Positions 1 through 8,688 of a stretch of 64,000 bases of DNA are shown piece by piece. The notes below the pieces were generated by a model. It did no database searches and was not told the DNA's origin. It saw nothing but the letters and a program-made list of their open reading frames with translations. The position numbers were made by a program, and so were the translations under genes. Within the stretch, counting starts at the first letter, position 1. The number at the start of each line of letters is the position of its first letter. This stretch comes from Magnetovibrio sp. PR-2 (lineage in GTDB: Bacteria > Pseudomonadota > Alphaproteobacteria > Rhodospirillales > Magnetovibrionaceae): contig NZ_JBAHUR010000001.1 in NCBI RefSeq assembly GCF_036689815.1, forward strand, positions 62,001-126,000, written 5' to 3'.

Positions 1-1049
1 ACGATTATATGTCCGCCAAAGACCAGCGGCGCACGGGCAAGTTCATCATGTTCGGCATGGCGGCCGCCAAGCAGGCCATCGAAGACAGCGGCTGGTCCCC
101 CGACGGTGAAGCGTGTCTGCGCACGGGTGTCTTGCTCGGCTCCGGCATCGGCGGCTTAAACGAAATTTCGCGCGGCACCCACATCGTCGATGAAGGTGTG
201 CGCAAACTCAGCCCCTTTTTCATCCCCGCAAGCTTGATCAATCTCATTTCCGGGCAAGTCTCCATCCAATACGGCTTTCAAGGCCCTAATCATGCCATCG
301 CCACAGCAGACGCCACGGGCACAAACGCGATTGGTGATGCGGCGCGCCTGATCCAGTGGGGCGACGCCGATGTCATGATTGCCGGCGCTGCCGAAGCCAT
401 TTGCTGTCGCCAAGGCTTGGCTGGGTTTTCCCGCACCAAAGCATTGAGCACGCATTTTAATGACGACCCTCAGGCCGCGTCGCGCCCTTGGGACCGCGCA
501 CGCGATGGCTTTGTTTTGGGCGAGGGTGCAGGCGTTGTTGTCCTAGAAGAGCTGGAGCACGCCAAAGCGCGCGGTGCTCAGATTTATGGGGAAATTGTTG
601 GCTATGGCATCACCGGCGATGCCGACCCGTCCACCACGCCAACATCCGTGGGCGCAGAGCGGTGCATGCGCGCCGCGTTGAAAAAAGCCCATCTAAACCC
701 AAATGACCTAGGCTACATTAACGCCCACGGCACATCCAGCGCCGCCGATTCCATTGAACTCGCCGCCGTGCAGAATGTCTTGGGTGACGCCGTGTCTAGT
801 GTGCCCATGTCTTCGACAAAATCAGCCATTGGTCACCTGTGGGGTGCAGGCGGCGCGTTGGAAACGATCTTCGCCCTGCTGGCCATCCGCGACAACGTCG
901 TGCCGCCCACGTTGAACCTCGATAATCCCGAAGACACGACCATGGACTTGGTTGCCCATGAGGCCCAAGAGCGCAAGGTCGACGCCGCCATGACCAACTC
1001 GTTCGGGTTTGGTGGGGCAAACGCGTCCTTAATCGTGCAGCGTTTTTAA
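1..1049 (+). CDS. FabF-like beta-ketoacyl-ACP synthase, 5'-truncated, active-site Cys replaced by Asp
   Basis: Partial gene: the reading frame is already open at the window edge (Asp-Tyr precede the first Met at 9), and about 60-70 N-terminal residues of a normal 410-420 aa FabF are missing. The fold-defining parts are present: the RPWD..RDGFVLGEGAG stretch, the NAHGTS motif with the first active-site His, STKSAIGH with the conserved Lys and second His, and the GFGGANASL C-terminal loop. The nucleophile motif normally read as ATACATG is ATADATG here (GAC at 309-311), so the catalytic Cys is Asp. Family knowledge: a ketosynthase without this Cys cannot form the acyl-enzyme but may still decarboxylate malonyl-ACP or act as the silent half of a heterodimer. 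It is also divergent around the NAHGTSS segment, one residue shorter than usual. The product is probably a lipid or polyketide KS paralogue rather than the housekeeping FabF; the precise role is unknown. Confidence 0.85.
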   Translation, partial: DYMSAKDQRRTGKFIMFGMAAAKQAIEDSGWSPDGEACLRTGVLLGSGIGGLNEISRGTHIVDEGVRKLSPFFIPASLINLISGQVSIQYGFQGPNHAIATADATGTNAIGDAARLIQWGDADVMIAGAAEAICCRQGLAGFSRTKALSTHFNDDPQAASRPWDRARDGFVLGEGAGVVVLEELEHAKARGAQIYGEIVGYGITGDADPSTTPTSVGAERCMRAALKKAHLNPNDLGYINAHGTSSAADSIELAAVQNVLGDAVSSVPMSSTKSAIGHLWGAGGALETIFALLAIRDNVVPPTLNLDNPEDTTMDLVAHEAQERKVDAAMTNSFGFGGANASLIVQRF

Positions 1050-1161
1050 ACCGTCATCTTTGTCATCAATCTTTTGCCCGTCTGCCACCGAACAGTCACA
1101 TTGCCAATGTTATGGTTTGCCAAGCGATTCGCTGATGGCTTTCGGGCAAGGGCATTCGGTC

Positions 1162-1998
1162 ATGGATGACACCGCACATAACCACGTTTCTGTACTTCCG
1201 ACCGACTCACGTCGTTACCGCACCATATTTCTTTCTGATATTCATCTGGGCAGTCTCGGCTGTCAGGCCGAAATGTTGCTGGATTTTTTGCGCGTGCACG
1301 ACTGTGAAAAGCTGTATCTGGTGGGTGACATAATCGATGGGTGGCGGCTGAAGCGGTCTTGGTATTGGCCTCAAGCCCATAACGACGTTGTGCAGAAAAT
1401 TTTGCGCAAGGTCCGCAAGGGAACGCATGTCTATTTCATCCCCGGCAACCACGATGAATTTGCCCGTGAATTCATTTCCCACAGCTTCGGGGGCGTCGAG
1501 GTGGTCGAAAACCCCATCTACGAAACGGTCGATGGGCGCAAGCTTCTGGTCACACACGGCGATGAATTTGATTCCGTCATTCACTATGCCAAGTGGCTCG
1601 CTAAAATTGGGGACAGTGCTTATTTATTTACGTTGGTTCTCAATCAATTCCTCAACCGCGTGCGCAGACGGCTTGGATTTCCCTATTGGTCCCTGTCGGC
1701 GTATCTCAAATACAAAGTCAAAAATGCCGTCAACTTCATTGCCCAATATGAAGAAGCCGTCGCCACATTGGTAAAACACCGGGGCCACGACGGCATCGTT
1801 TGCGGTCACATCCACCACGCCGAAATGCGCGAGATTGCCGGCGTCTTGTATTGCAACACCGGCGATTGGGTCGAAAGCTGCTCGGCGTTGGTTGAACACG
1901 ACGATGGCCACTTGGAGATTTTGCACTGGAATGACGAGGTGCGCGCCGGTTGCGACACAACCACCCAGACTCAGCCCATCAACATGGCTGCTGAGTAA
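1162..1998 (+). CDS. LpxH-like UDP-2,3-diacylglucosamine diphosphatase (calcineurin-type metallophosphoesterase)
   Basis: 278 aa from ATG 1162; the frame runs upstream to a TTG at 1060, but the added 34 residues look non-conserved, and an AAGGG lies about nine bases before ATG 1162. All metallophosphoesterase metal-binding motifs are visible in order: SDIHLG, VGDIIDGWR, GNHDE, THGDEFD and GHIHHAE. This arrangement, followed by a C-terminal NTGDWVES segment, matches the LpxH-like family that cleaves UDP-2,3-diacylglucosamine to lipid X in lipid A synthesis at the cytoplasmic face of the inner membrane. No signal peptide. It follows the FabF-like gene by 112 bp on the same strand, which suggests a lipid A or outer-membrane lipid context. 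It could act on another phosphoester, since the broader family is diverse. Confidence 0.8.
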   Translation: MDDTAHNHVSVLPTDSRRYRTIFLSDIHLGSLGCQAEMLLDFLRVHDCEKLYLVGDIIDGWRLKRSWYWPQAHNDVVQKILRKVRKGTHVYFIPGNHDEFAREFISHSFGGVEVVENPIYETVDGRKLLVTHGDEFDSVIHYAKWLAKIGDSAYLFTLVLNQFLNRVRRRLGFPYWSLSAYLKYKVKNAVNFIAQYEEAVATLVKHRGHDGIVCGHIHHAEMREIAGVLYCNTGDWVESCSALVEHDDGHLEILHWNDEVRAGCDTTTQTQPINMAAE

Positions 1999-2010
1999 AA
2001 TTCCAAAAAA

Positions 2011-3852
2011 TTATTCAATCACCACGGTTTTCACCGGAATGGCAACGGTTACCGTTGTCCCGACACCCAGTTCGCTGGTGATATCCAAAGTCCCGTGGTG
2101 CGCTTCGACCAAGGATTTGACGATGGACAGACCCAACCCCGTGCCCTGTTGAGCGATGTGCGGGTCTGTATGGGTTTGCGCAAACGGATCGGTCACCGTG
2201 TCGACCTTGTCCGCCGGAATCCCCACCCCGGTGTCGGAGATCTGTATAACCACCAGTTTACTTTGGTCCATCACACGCACGCTGATCTCACCACCCGGAC
2301 CCGTGAATTTCACCGAGTTGGACATAATGTTCAAAATAATCTGCGTGATCGAACGCCGGTCAGCATACAAAGTCGGGCACGGTTTAGCGATGTCACTGTG
2401 GATTTTAATTTGATTGTCTCGTGCCGCAGTCTCCACATTGCGCAGGCATTCCTGCACGATTTCGCCAACGTTGATGTCTTCGTTGGTCATGGGCCGCTTG
2501 CCCGCTTCGATGGCGGCGATATCCAACATATCGTTCACCAGCGCTAACATGTGCTGCCCACTGGAATGAATATCGTCTGCATAATCGGTGTATTTGTTGG
2601 CACCGAGCGGTCCAAAATACTGACCGCGCAACATCTCACTAAAGCCCAAAATAGCGTTAAGCGGCGTGCGGAATTCGTGGCTCATCGTGGCCAAGAATTC
2701 AGATTTCGCTTGGTTGGCACGCTCGGCCTCCACCAAGGCGGCTTGCAATTGTTTCTCCGCAATTTTGCGTTCCGTGATGTCCCGGCCTTCGGGGATGAGA
2801 AGCTCAACCTCACCGTTGTCGTCCAGCATGGGCTTCATGGAAAAATCGATATGCGACAATGAGCCGCTTGGATTGGGATGAAGCGTTTCAAAGCGCACAA
2901 ATTCACCACGCCGGGCCCGCGCGGCGGCTTGTTTCAGCTTTTCTTGTGTTTCGCGAGAATGTGCCCACCAGGGCCCTTCCCAAAAGGGTTTGCCCAACAC
3001 ATCGTCGGCCCCGACGTCGGCAAAATCCAAGGCCGTTTGGTTGGCTTCGATCAATGTGCCGTCGGGCAACATCAGACCGATAAACTGAAAACTTTGATCA
3101 AACACGGCGCGGAACAGACGCTCGTTCTTTTGCAATTGTTCAACGGAATCGGCCAGCTTTGTCTGCATGGTGTTGAGCGCATTGGCCACTTCGTCCAGCT
3201 CGTCCACCATCTCTTCGCTGGAATGCTCGCGGTCCAAAACCACAGGTGCGACATGGGTGTCGAACGAAATAGACCGTGTATGATCGGCCAAGGTGACCAA
3301 GTGGCGCGTCACCAGTTCGCGGAAAATCAAAAACAAAGCCACAGCCAACAAGAACGTCCACAGACCGAAGGCCAACAGCGATTCCAAGGCGGCCCATATC
3401 ACCCGGTCGTAAATGACCTGTTTACCCGCCGAAACCGTCAACAAACCTAACTGGATGTCCCGACCTTTGGTGGAATAGATCAAGGGGATGTATTCGATAA
3501 CGACGTCTTCGGGGCTTTCTTTGCCCACCGCCCAGCGGTCCCCTTCCGGGGTTTCAATGGCGGCAAAATCAATGCCTGGGGTGTTGAGCAGGCCTTCGAG
3601 CTCAATTTCGATTTGTTTTTGCGAAAAGCTCCAAATACTGGCCGCCAAGCTCGGCCCGTGGGTGACGCGGATGTTTTCGAACCGTTCTTCCAGCAGCGCC
3701 ATTTCATTGTGATATTGAAGAAACGTCTGTACCGTGGTGGTGATCAAGGTCGCCGAAATGCCAAGAATCAGCAGCGCCGCCGTCAGGCGGTGTGCGATCG
3801 CGCCGGAAAAATGCGCGGTCGGGTCAAGTTTTTTCAGCAAGTGTTGAATCAT
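2011..3852 (-). CDS. Membrane-bound PAS sensor histidine kinase
   Basis: 613 aa from ATG 3852. A TTG at 3903 in the same frame is closer to a strong AAGGAG, but only three bases from it, so the start is not settled. Order of parts: transmembrane helix about residues 23-42, a periplasmic sensor region of about 120 residues, a second helix near 160-187, a HAMP-like linker, a PAS domain ending in GRDITERK, HisKA with the phosphoacceptor His near residue 392 ([11 protein letters not shown]), then HATPase with N box (NIMSNSVKF), DTGVGIP and GTGLGLS boxes. No receiver domain and no response regulator next to it, so the partner is unknown. It converges on the LpxH-like gene with only 12 bp between the stops. 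The input signal cannot be inferred. Confidence 0.9.
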   Translation of the reverse strand: MIQHLLKKLDPTAHFSGAIAHRLTAALLILGISATLITTTVQTFLQYHNEMALLEERFENIRVTHGPSLAASIWSFSQKQIEIELEGLLNTPGIDFAAIETPEGDRWAVGKESPEDVVIEYIPLIYSTKGRDIQLGLLTVSAGKQVIYDRVIWAALESLLAFGLWTFLLAVALFLIFRELVTRHLVTLADHTRSISFDTHVAPVVLDREHSSEEMVDELDEVANALNTMQTKLADSVEQLQKNERLFRAVFDQSFQFIGLMLPDGTLIEANQTALDFADVGADDVLGKPFWEGPWWAHSRETQEKLKQAAARARRGEFVRFETLHPNPSGSLSHIDFSMKPMLDDNGEVELLIPEGRDITERKIAEKQLQAALVEAERANQAKSEFLATMSHEFRTPLNAILGFSEMLRGQYFGPLGANKYTDYADDIHSSGQHMLALVNDMLDIAAIEAGKRPMTNEDINVGEIVQECLRNVETAARDNQIKIHSDIAKPCPTLYADRRSITQIILNIMSNSVKFTGPGGEISVRVMDQSKLVVIQISDTGVGIPADKVDTVTDPFAQTHTDPHIAQQGTGLGLSIVKSLVEAHHGTLDITSELGVGTTVTVAIPVKTVVIE

Positions 3853-3889
3853 AAGTGCTGATCTTTCGTCCCCACGGACTTCCCCAAGT

Positions 3890-3907
3890 GCAATTGTAAA
3901 CAATTGC
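3890..3907. promoter_or_regulatory. Perfect inverted repeat in the histidine kinase leader
   Basis: GCAATTGT-AA-ACAATTGC: two perfect eight-base arms around a two-base centre. It lies 38 bp before ATG 3852 and overlaps the alternative TTG start and the AAGGAG box. It could be an operator or a small RNA hairpin that occludes the ribosome-binding site. Function is inferred from position and symmetry only. Confidence 0.35.
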
Positions 3908-3980
3908 TCCTTCTTTAAATTCTCTCACAGATCACCACGTGGGGAAACTGTTTATGGCGCAAGCTTCGGAAAAGAGGAGC

Positions 3981-4017
3981 AAAAATGCATCAGGCCCCCT
4001 GTCGAGGGAGCCTGATG
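3981..4017 (-). terminator. Intrinsic terminator of tRNA-Thr
   Basis: On the minus strand, a stem built from CATCAGGC/GCCTGATG plus an inner CCCT/AGGG with one mismatch and a four-base loop, followed by a TTTTT run at 3985-3981. It lies just downstream of the tRNA-Thr 3' end. Confidence 0.75.
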
Positions 4018-4039
4018 AGCACACGATGGTGCAAAAAAA

Positions 4040-4115
<76 letters not shown>

Positions 4116-4186
4116 CTAAGAGGTGTCTTTAAGACGGGCTCTTTTAATCCCCGAAATCGCTGCCGTCAACGATGTTTGCTAGAAAA

Positions 4187-5533
4187 TTAGCTCTCTGTCG
4201 TCAACAGCAGCGTTTGTTCCACTGGCGCCGCCAGCATATGAAGACCCTGAGGCGTGGTCCAATCTAAGGTGTCGAAGCCATGACATTTCGGACAATGCGC
4301 CGTCCAGTCTGCCTCCACATGGCCGCAATCTCTGCAGACCCAGGCCGGGTCATCCTCAGCCGTTGCCGCGCGGGCCAACCAATGGCGCACTTGGTCGGCA
4401 TTACCCCGGTCTTTTTCTTCCAGCTCCGCCATCAAACGGAAGACTTTGCGGGTTTCACGCCCCACTTCCATGGCGGCGCCCAAATGCGTGCGCACCTGCC
4501 CCCAAAGCCCCGCTTCCAAAGCCGCTTCGGCCAAAGCGATGTAGCCTTCGGGATGGCCGGGTTTGTGGGCGGTCAGCGCCTCCAGCGCTTTGACTTTTTC
4601 AAACGCATCCTCGGCCCGCTTGGCAGAGAAATACAAGCGCACCAAATCCGGGTGGGGGGCCAAGCTCCAGGCTTTTTCAAGCACACCTTGGGCTTTGTTG
4701 CGGCTGCCTTTATCGATGTAGACAATCGCTAAGCGTTTGGCCGCCGCCGTAAATGACGTGTCCAAGGACACGGCCTTTTCCACCATCTTCAGTGCCTTGC
4801 CCTGATCCCCCAGCTTTTCGGCTTCCAGGCTTTGGCCGTAGGCGACGATGGCTTGGGCGTGTTTGGTTTCGCCTTGGGTCGGCGCGCTCAATTTGCCCAG
4901 CTGTTTGAGCGCTTCCCCGGCTTCAACCCAACTGCCCGCGCGCGCTTCAAGCTCGAACAAGGTTTCGGCCACCCATTGGCTTTTGGGTTTGAGCTCGCGC
5001 GCCCGGCGGGTCAATTTAAGAGCCGTTTCATCGTCACCGCGCTTCATAGCTTGGTTGAGCAAACCGCGCAGACCCAAAAACTCCATTTCCGGGTCTTCCA
5101 ACATCAACGTAAAGAACGTTTCCGCCGCTTGTTCATCCCCGTTCAATTGGGCCGATTGGGCTTTGAGCAACAGTGTGAGCGGCGGTTCGCGCAGCAAACC
5201 GTCAGCCCGAATAACCTCTTTGCGAGCCTCTTCAGCGTCACCTGCCGCCACGGCCACCATCCCTTTGGTGAGCGCTTTATAGCCCTTGCGCGAGCGCCGT
5301 TCGCGCATGGCAGCACTGATTTGTCCAGGCGCGCGGGTGATAAACAGCCAAAAGCGATAAACCAAGGCCGTGATCACGGCAAATCCCAAAACCGCGCCGC
5401 CCAAGACGCCTGCTGACGTGTCCACGCGCCACCCACCCCAATTGAGCGAGACTTCGCCGGGATTGTCGGCAACCCAAATCACACCCCAAGCCAAAGCGCC
5501 TACGGCAATGATAAACAAAATGATGCGCAGCAT
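4187..5533 (-). CDS. hemY: HemY-like heme biosynthesis TPR membrane protein with C-terminal zinc ribbon
   Basis: 448 aa; ATG 5533 is preceded by GAGGAG at seven bases, better than the upstream in-frame start at 5557. The N-terminus carries two transmembrane helices (residues about 4-22 and 40-62) separated by the NPGEVSLNWGGW segment typical of the HemY N-terminal family. The rest is TPR-like helical repeats. The C-terminus has a CX2CX10CX2C cluster (CRDC...CPKC) that resembles a rubredoxin-like metal site. Last gene of the hemC-hemD-mic60-hemY run, 20 bp after mic60. Note that this enterobacterial-type HemY is not the Bacillus coproporphyrinogen oxidase of the same name; its biochemical role in heme synthesis remains unclear. 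Tandem neighbours make the family call secure. Confidence 0.85.
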   Translation of the reverse strand: MLRIILFIIAVGALAWGVIWVADNPGEVSLNWGGWRVDTSAGVLGGAVLGFAVITALVYRFWLFITRAPGQISAAMRERRSRKGYKALTKGMVAVAAGDAEEARKEVIRADGLLREPPLTLLLKAQSAQLNGDEQAAETFFTLMLEDPEMEFLGLRGLLNQAMKRGDDETALKLTRRARELKPKSQWVAETLFELEARAGSWVEAGEALKQLGKLSAPTQGETKHAQAIVAYGQSLEAEKLGDQGKALKMVEKAVSLDTSFTAAAKRLAIVYIDKGSRNKAQGVLEKAWSLAPHPDLVRLYFSAKRAEDAFEKVKALEALTAHKPGHPEGYIALAEAALEAGLWGQVRTHLGAAMEVGRETRKVFRLMAELEEKDRGNADQVRHWLARAATAEDDPAWVCRDCGHVEADWTAHCPKCHGFDTLDWTTPQGLHMLAAPVEQTLLLTTES

Positions 5534-5553
5534 ATGCGGGCTCCTCATGGCGC

Positions 5554-6831
5554 TCACCTCGCCCCAGTTGCGGCCAGAGCGGCAAGGGCATGGCTGTGCA
5601 GTACAGCCAGCGCATCCAGGGCTTCAGCCCGGGCGTTGGCCATCTGCAGCCAGCCTTGGGCGGCTTGGGCTTCTGCGCCATGGAGTTCGTTCAACGCCGC
5701 CACCGCTGTTGGCATATCGCGTTTGCTCAGCGCCAGCTCGGCAATCGCCAAGGCGCGTTCCACCGGATCGTCAATGCGCGCCGGATCGGTTTGGCGCACC
5801 ACAACCAAATTTGACAGCGTGCCCGTCACTTCATCCAACCAGCCGTCTCGTTCTTCAGCGTTGTGCGCCTTCATCACCGCCACGGCCACGGGCTTAAAGC
5901 CATCCACCAACTCAGCTTGGGTCGGAACGCCCCGGTCAGCGAAAGGTTTGAGCCGTGCACTCGCCGTCGCAACCACCGGGTCTGCGCCGGCAATGCGCTC
6001 CAAAGCCATCAACTGTTGGGCAAACGGCGCGGCGCGGTCAATCGCACTGTCCAATTGTGTCACGGACAAGATTAAGGCTTGTGACGACGCCGTCGGATCA
6101 ATCGCGCGGGGCTGTGTTTCCACCGTGGAGACCCGCGTTTTTAAGGTCGCCATGTCGGCGCGCAGATCCGCGATCAGAGCGGAAATGTGGGCCGTCGCTT
6201 CATTGGACAGCTTTGCGCCGTCATCACCCGATTGGGCCTGCGTGCTGAGTTGCTGTTCCAACATGTTCAGACGATCCGTAAGGCCTTGCATCATCGGTTG
6301 GATGTCTTCACCCACAGGGGCGGATGGTTGGTTTTGAACTTGGGACTCCAATTCCTGCAAACGCTGGGCGAGGGCTTCGGTTTCGGCTGGCGTTTGAGGC
6401 GCGGGTGCACTCACCACGGGCTCGACGGGTGCCGGGGCCGGAACAGGCGGTTCTTGCGGCGCATAAGTGGGGGCCGGTTGGGGGACCGATTGTGGGACAG
6501 GTTGCGGCGCTGCCTTCGGCTGTTCCACCCTTGTGTCTGCCGTTTCACGCGGCAGGGTCGGCTGCGTCGGGCGGCGTTCTAAGCCCATGAATGATTTGGC
6601 TTTTTGGATATAAGGTTCTGCCGTTTTATGAACGTCGTCCCCCAGGTACGGCCACGCGGCATAGCCCCCGTAGGCTACCACCAACACCAGCGCCAACAGC
6701 CACACAAAGCCAGCCCCTTTGGGCTTTTCTTCAGCCTCGGCGGTCACATCCTCAGCGGGTGCTGGGCTTTCGCTGACTTCGGGCGCGTCGGCTTCGATAT
6801 CAACCACGGTCTTATCGGTATTGTCGGTCAT
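5554..6831 (-). CDS. mic60: Alphaproteobacterial mitofilin (Mic60-type) inner-membrane protein
   Basis: 425 aa from ATG 6831 (GGGGGA ten bases upstream; a GTG at 6849 is less likely). An acidic N-tail is followed by a single transmembrane helix (residues about 42-60, FVWLLALVLVVAYGGYAAW), a long Pro/Ala-rich linker, a Gln/Glu-rich coiled-coil region and a C-terminal helical domain that fits the mitofilin domain. The position between hemD and hemY is the known alphaproteobacterial context of Mic60, the bacterial relative of the mitochondrial crista-junction protein, implicated in shaping intracytoplasmic membranes and contacting the outer membrane. The call rests on architecture plus operon position; sequence conservation in this family is low. 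Confidence 0.75.
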   Translation of the reverse strand: MTDNTDKTVVDIEADAPEVSESPAPAEDVTAEAEEKPKGAGFVWLLALVLVVAYGGYAAWPYLGDDVHKTAEPYIQKAKSFMGLERRPTQPTLPRETADTRVEQPKAAPQPVPQSVPQPAPTYAPQEPPVPAPAPVEPVVSAPAPQTPAETEALAQRLQELESQVQNQPSAPVGEDIQPMMQGLTDRLNMLEQQLSTQAQSGDDGAKLSNEATAHISALIADLRADMATLKTRVSTVETQPRAIDPTASSQALILSVTQLDSAIDRAAPFAQQLMALERIAGADPVVATASARLKPFADRGVPTQAELVDGFKPVAVAVMKAHNAEERDGWLDEVTGTLSNLVVVRQTDPARIDDPVERALAIAELALSKRDMPTAVAALNELHGAEAQAAQGWLQMANARAEALDALAVLHSHALAALAATGAR

Positions 6832-6879
6832 GGACGCTGTGTCCCCCACATTTTCTAACCACGATTTTATATTAGTACA

Positions 6880-7584
6880 TTATGTTTCGAGTAACGCCAA
6901 AAGCGAAGTTTGATCGGGCTCATCGGCAATGTGGATATTTTGCCAGTCGAGCTCCTGAATTTCATCCGCGACGGCTAAACTCAAACAATACGCGCTCACG
7001 GATGCCAGATGTTGGGCCAAGCCCGCAGCTTTGACCAAACGCGCAAAAGCGGCACCTGTGCGTGGGGAATACAACAAGACCCCGTCCAAAGACCCCGCTT
7101 TTAGGGCGTCTTGCGCCACTTGCGGCAATTCGTTTGCTTTAATGGCCTGATACAGCACTTCGCGACGGTACGTATAACCCTTCTGTTCCAAACACCCAGC
7201 CAAATCGCCCGCGACTTTGGTGCCAGCGGGATGCAGCAGGGCACCGCCGTCGGGCGAGCATTCGGCCTCCGTCAAAGCCGCCAAGGCCTCCACATCGCCA
7301 GAGGCACTTTTGACCGTGTCAAACCCCAACGCAAAGGCTTCGCGCGCGGTGGCATTACCAACACAGAGAGCGGGCAAGAACCGCTCCGCCGAACGCCCCG
7401 CAAATGCGCGCGCACCATTGGCCGACGTGAACAGCAAAGCTTGAACCCCGTTCAGGTCCAGCTCATCACCCGGATACAGTTCGATGTCCAACAGCGGTGC
7501 GGACAGGCCGTCATGACCCAATCGCTTCAACTGAGCCAGCAAGCCAGGATTGTCGGCGGCGGGACGGGTAACCAATACGCGCAT
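6880..7584 (-). CDS. hemD: Uroporphyrinogen-III synthase
   Basis: 234 aa, beginning MRVLVTRPAADNPGLLAQL, the usual HemD start with the RP motif, and carrying a central LLYSPRTGAAFARL segment that is a family hallmark (SPRTA). It closes hydroxymethylbilane to uroporphyrinogen III with inversion of ring D in the cytoplasm. It starts nine bases after the hemC stop, so it is cotranscribed with hemC. HemD proteins are poorly conserved, and the hemC neighbour strengthens the call. Confidence 0.9.
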   Translation of the reverse strand: MRVLVTRPAADNPGLLAQLKRLGHDGLSAPLLDIELYPGDELDLNGVQALLFTSANGARAFAGRSAERFLPALCVGNATAREAFALGFDTVKSASGDVEALAALTEAECSPDGGALLHPAGTKVAGDLAGCLEQKGYTYRREVLYQAIKANELPQVAQDALKAGSLDGVLLYSPRTGAAFARLVKAAGLAQHLASVSAYCLSLAVADEIQELDWQNIHIADEPDQTSLLALLET

Positions 7585-7593
7585 GGACGTCCC

Positions 7594-8592
7594 TTATGAC
7601 TGCGTCGGGGCTGTGGTCGGGGCGTTTTCCAACGCCTGCGTGACCAAAAAGTCCGGACCGATTTTGGCTTTCAGCTCTGCGCCCGCGTCCCGGCCCAGGG
7701 CTTCGGCGGAGGCCAAATCCCCTTGGCCCGCGCGCTCAACCCGGTGGACTTCAGAACCGTCGGGTTTGCCGACAAAGCCCAAAAACGTCATTTGACCGTC
7801 CGCACTCAGTTGCGCATGGGCGGCAATCGGCGTGCGGCACGACCCGTCCAACACCGCCAAAAAAGCGCGCTCGGCTGTGACGCGAATGAACGTTTCTTGG
7901 TGATTGAGCGCGGCCAACACGTCATTGGCGCGGACGTCGTTTTCCATACACGTGATGCCAATGGCCCCTTGGCCGACGGCGGGCACAAAGTCTTCTGGGT
8001 TCATGGCCTGGGTGATGTGGGCCTGCATCTCCATGCGGTTGAGCCCCGCACACGCCAACATGGTGGCGTCCACGTCTTCGGCTTCCAGTTTTTTCAAGCG
8101 CGTCTGAACGGTGCCGCGAAAGGTCACGACCTTCAAATCCGGACGGCGCGCCTGGATTTGCGATTGGCGGCGCAAAGAAGCACTGCCCACCACCGCACCT
8201 TGGGGCAAATCTTCAAAGCTTTTGGCTTTGAGCGAAATAAACGCATCGCGCACATCTTCGCGCTCCAACATACACGGCAGGTGTATACCGTCGGGCAAAT
8301 AGGTCGGCACGTCTTTCATGGAATGCACCGCAATATCGATTTCACCGTCCAGCATGGCGTCGTCGATTTCTTTGGTGAACAAGCCCTTGCCGCCCGCTTC
8401 CATCAAGGCGCGGTCTTGGATTTTGTCGCCGGTGGTTTTGACCTTCACGATTTCAATCGCGCCCTCTTGACCCAGTTCAGGAAACGCGGCGATCAGCTTG
8501 TCGCGGGTCTCATAGGCCTGGGCCAGCGCCAAAGGGCTGCCCCGGGTGCCGATGCGAAAAGGCGTGTCGTTTGAAGTGGGGGTCGCGGTCAT
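7594..8592 (-). CDS. hemC: Hydroxymethylbilane synthase (porphobilinogen deaminase)
   Basis: 332 aa. It polymerises four porphobilinogens into hydroxymethylbilane. Visible signatures: IGTRGSPLALAQ at the N-terminus, HSMKDVPT, SLRRQSQ, and the dipyrromethane cofactor-binding Cys at residue 252 in LDGSCRTPIAAHA. Length is normal with a slightly extended C-tail. First gene of the minus-strand heme operon, divergent from tsaD across 96 bp that should hold both promoters. Confidence 0.97.
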   Translation of the reverse strand: MTATPTSNDTPFRIGTRGSPLALAQAYETRDKLIAAFPELGQEGAIEIVKVKTTGDKIQDRALMEAGGKGLFTKEIDDAMLDGEIDIAVHSMKDVPTYLPDGIHLPCMLEREDVRDAFISLKAKSFEDLPQGAVVGSASLRRQSQIQARRPDLKVVTFRGTVQTRLKKLEAEDVDATMLACAGLNRMEMQAHITQAMNPEDFVPAVGQGAIGITCMENDVRANDVLAALNHQETFIRVTAERAFLAVLDGSCRTPIAAHAQLSADGQMTFLGFVGKPDGSEVHRVERAGQGDLASAEALGRDAGAELKAKIGPDFLVTQALENAPTTAPTQS

Positions 8593-8688
8593 ATTCGGTC
8601 CTAGCTTAAAATGTAGTGGTTTTTTGAGGGCTGCCTGGCATAAAGTCCCGCCAGCGCCCTAAATTCATAAACGCCAAAGGCTTTATAC

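Noticed and set aside
7723-8574. 283-codon frame antisense to hemC
   Set aside because: A shadow of hemC in a GC-rich genome; its product is His/Arg-rich and has no recognisable motif.
8593-8688. Possible sigma-70 promoters between hemC and tsaD
   Set aside because: Several AT-rich hexamers but none with acceptable spacing; alphaproteobacterial promoters are too weak to call by eye.
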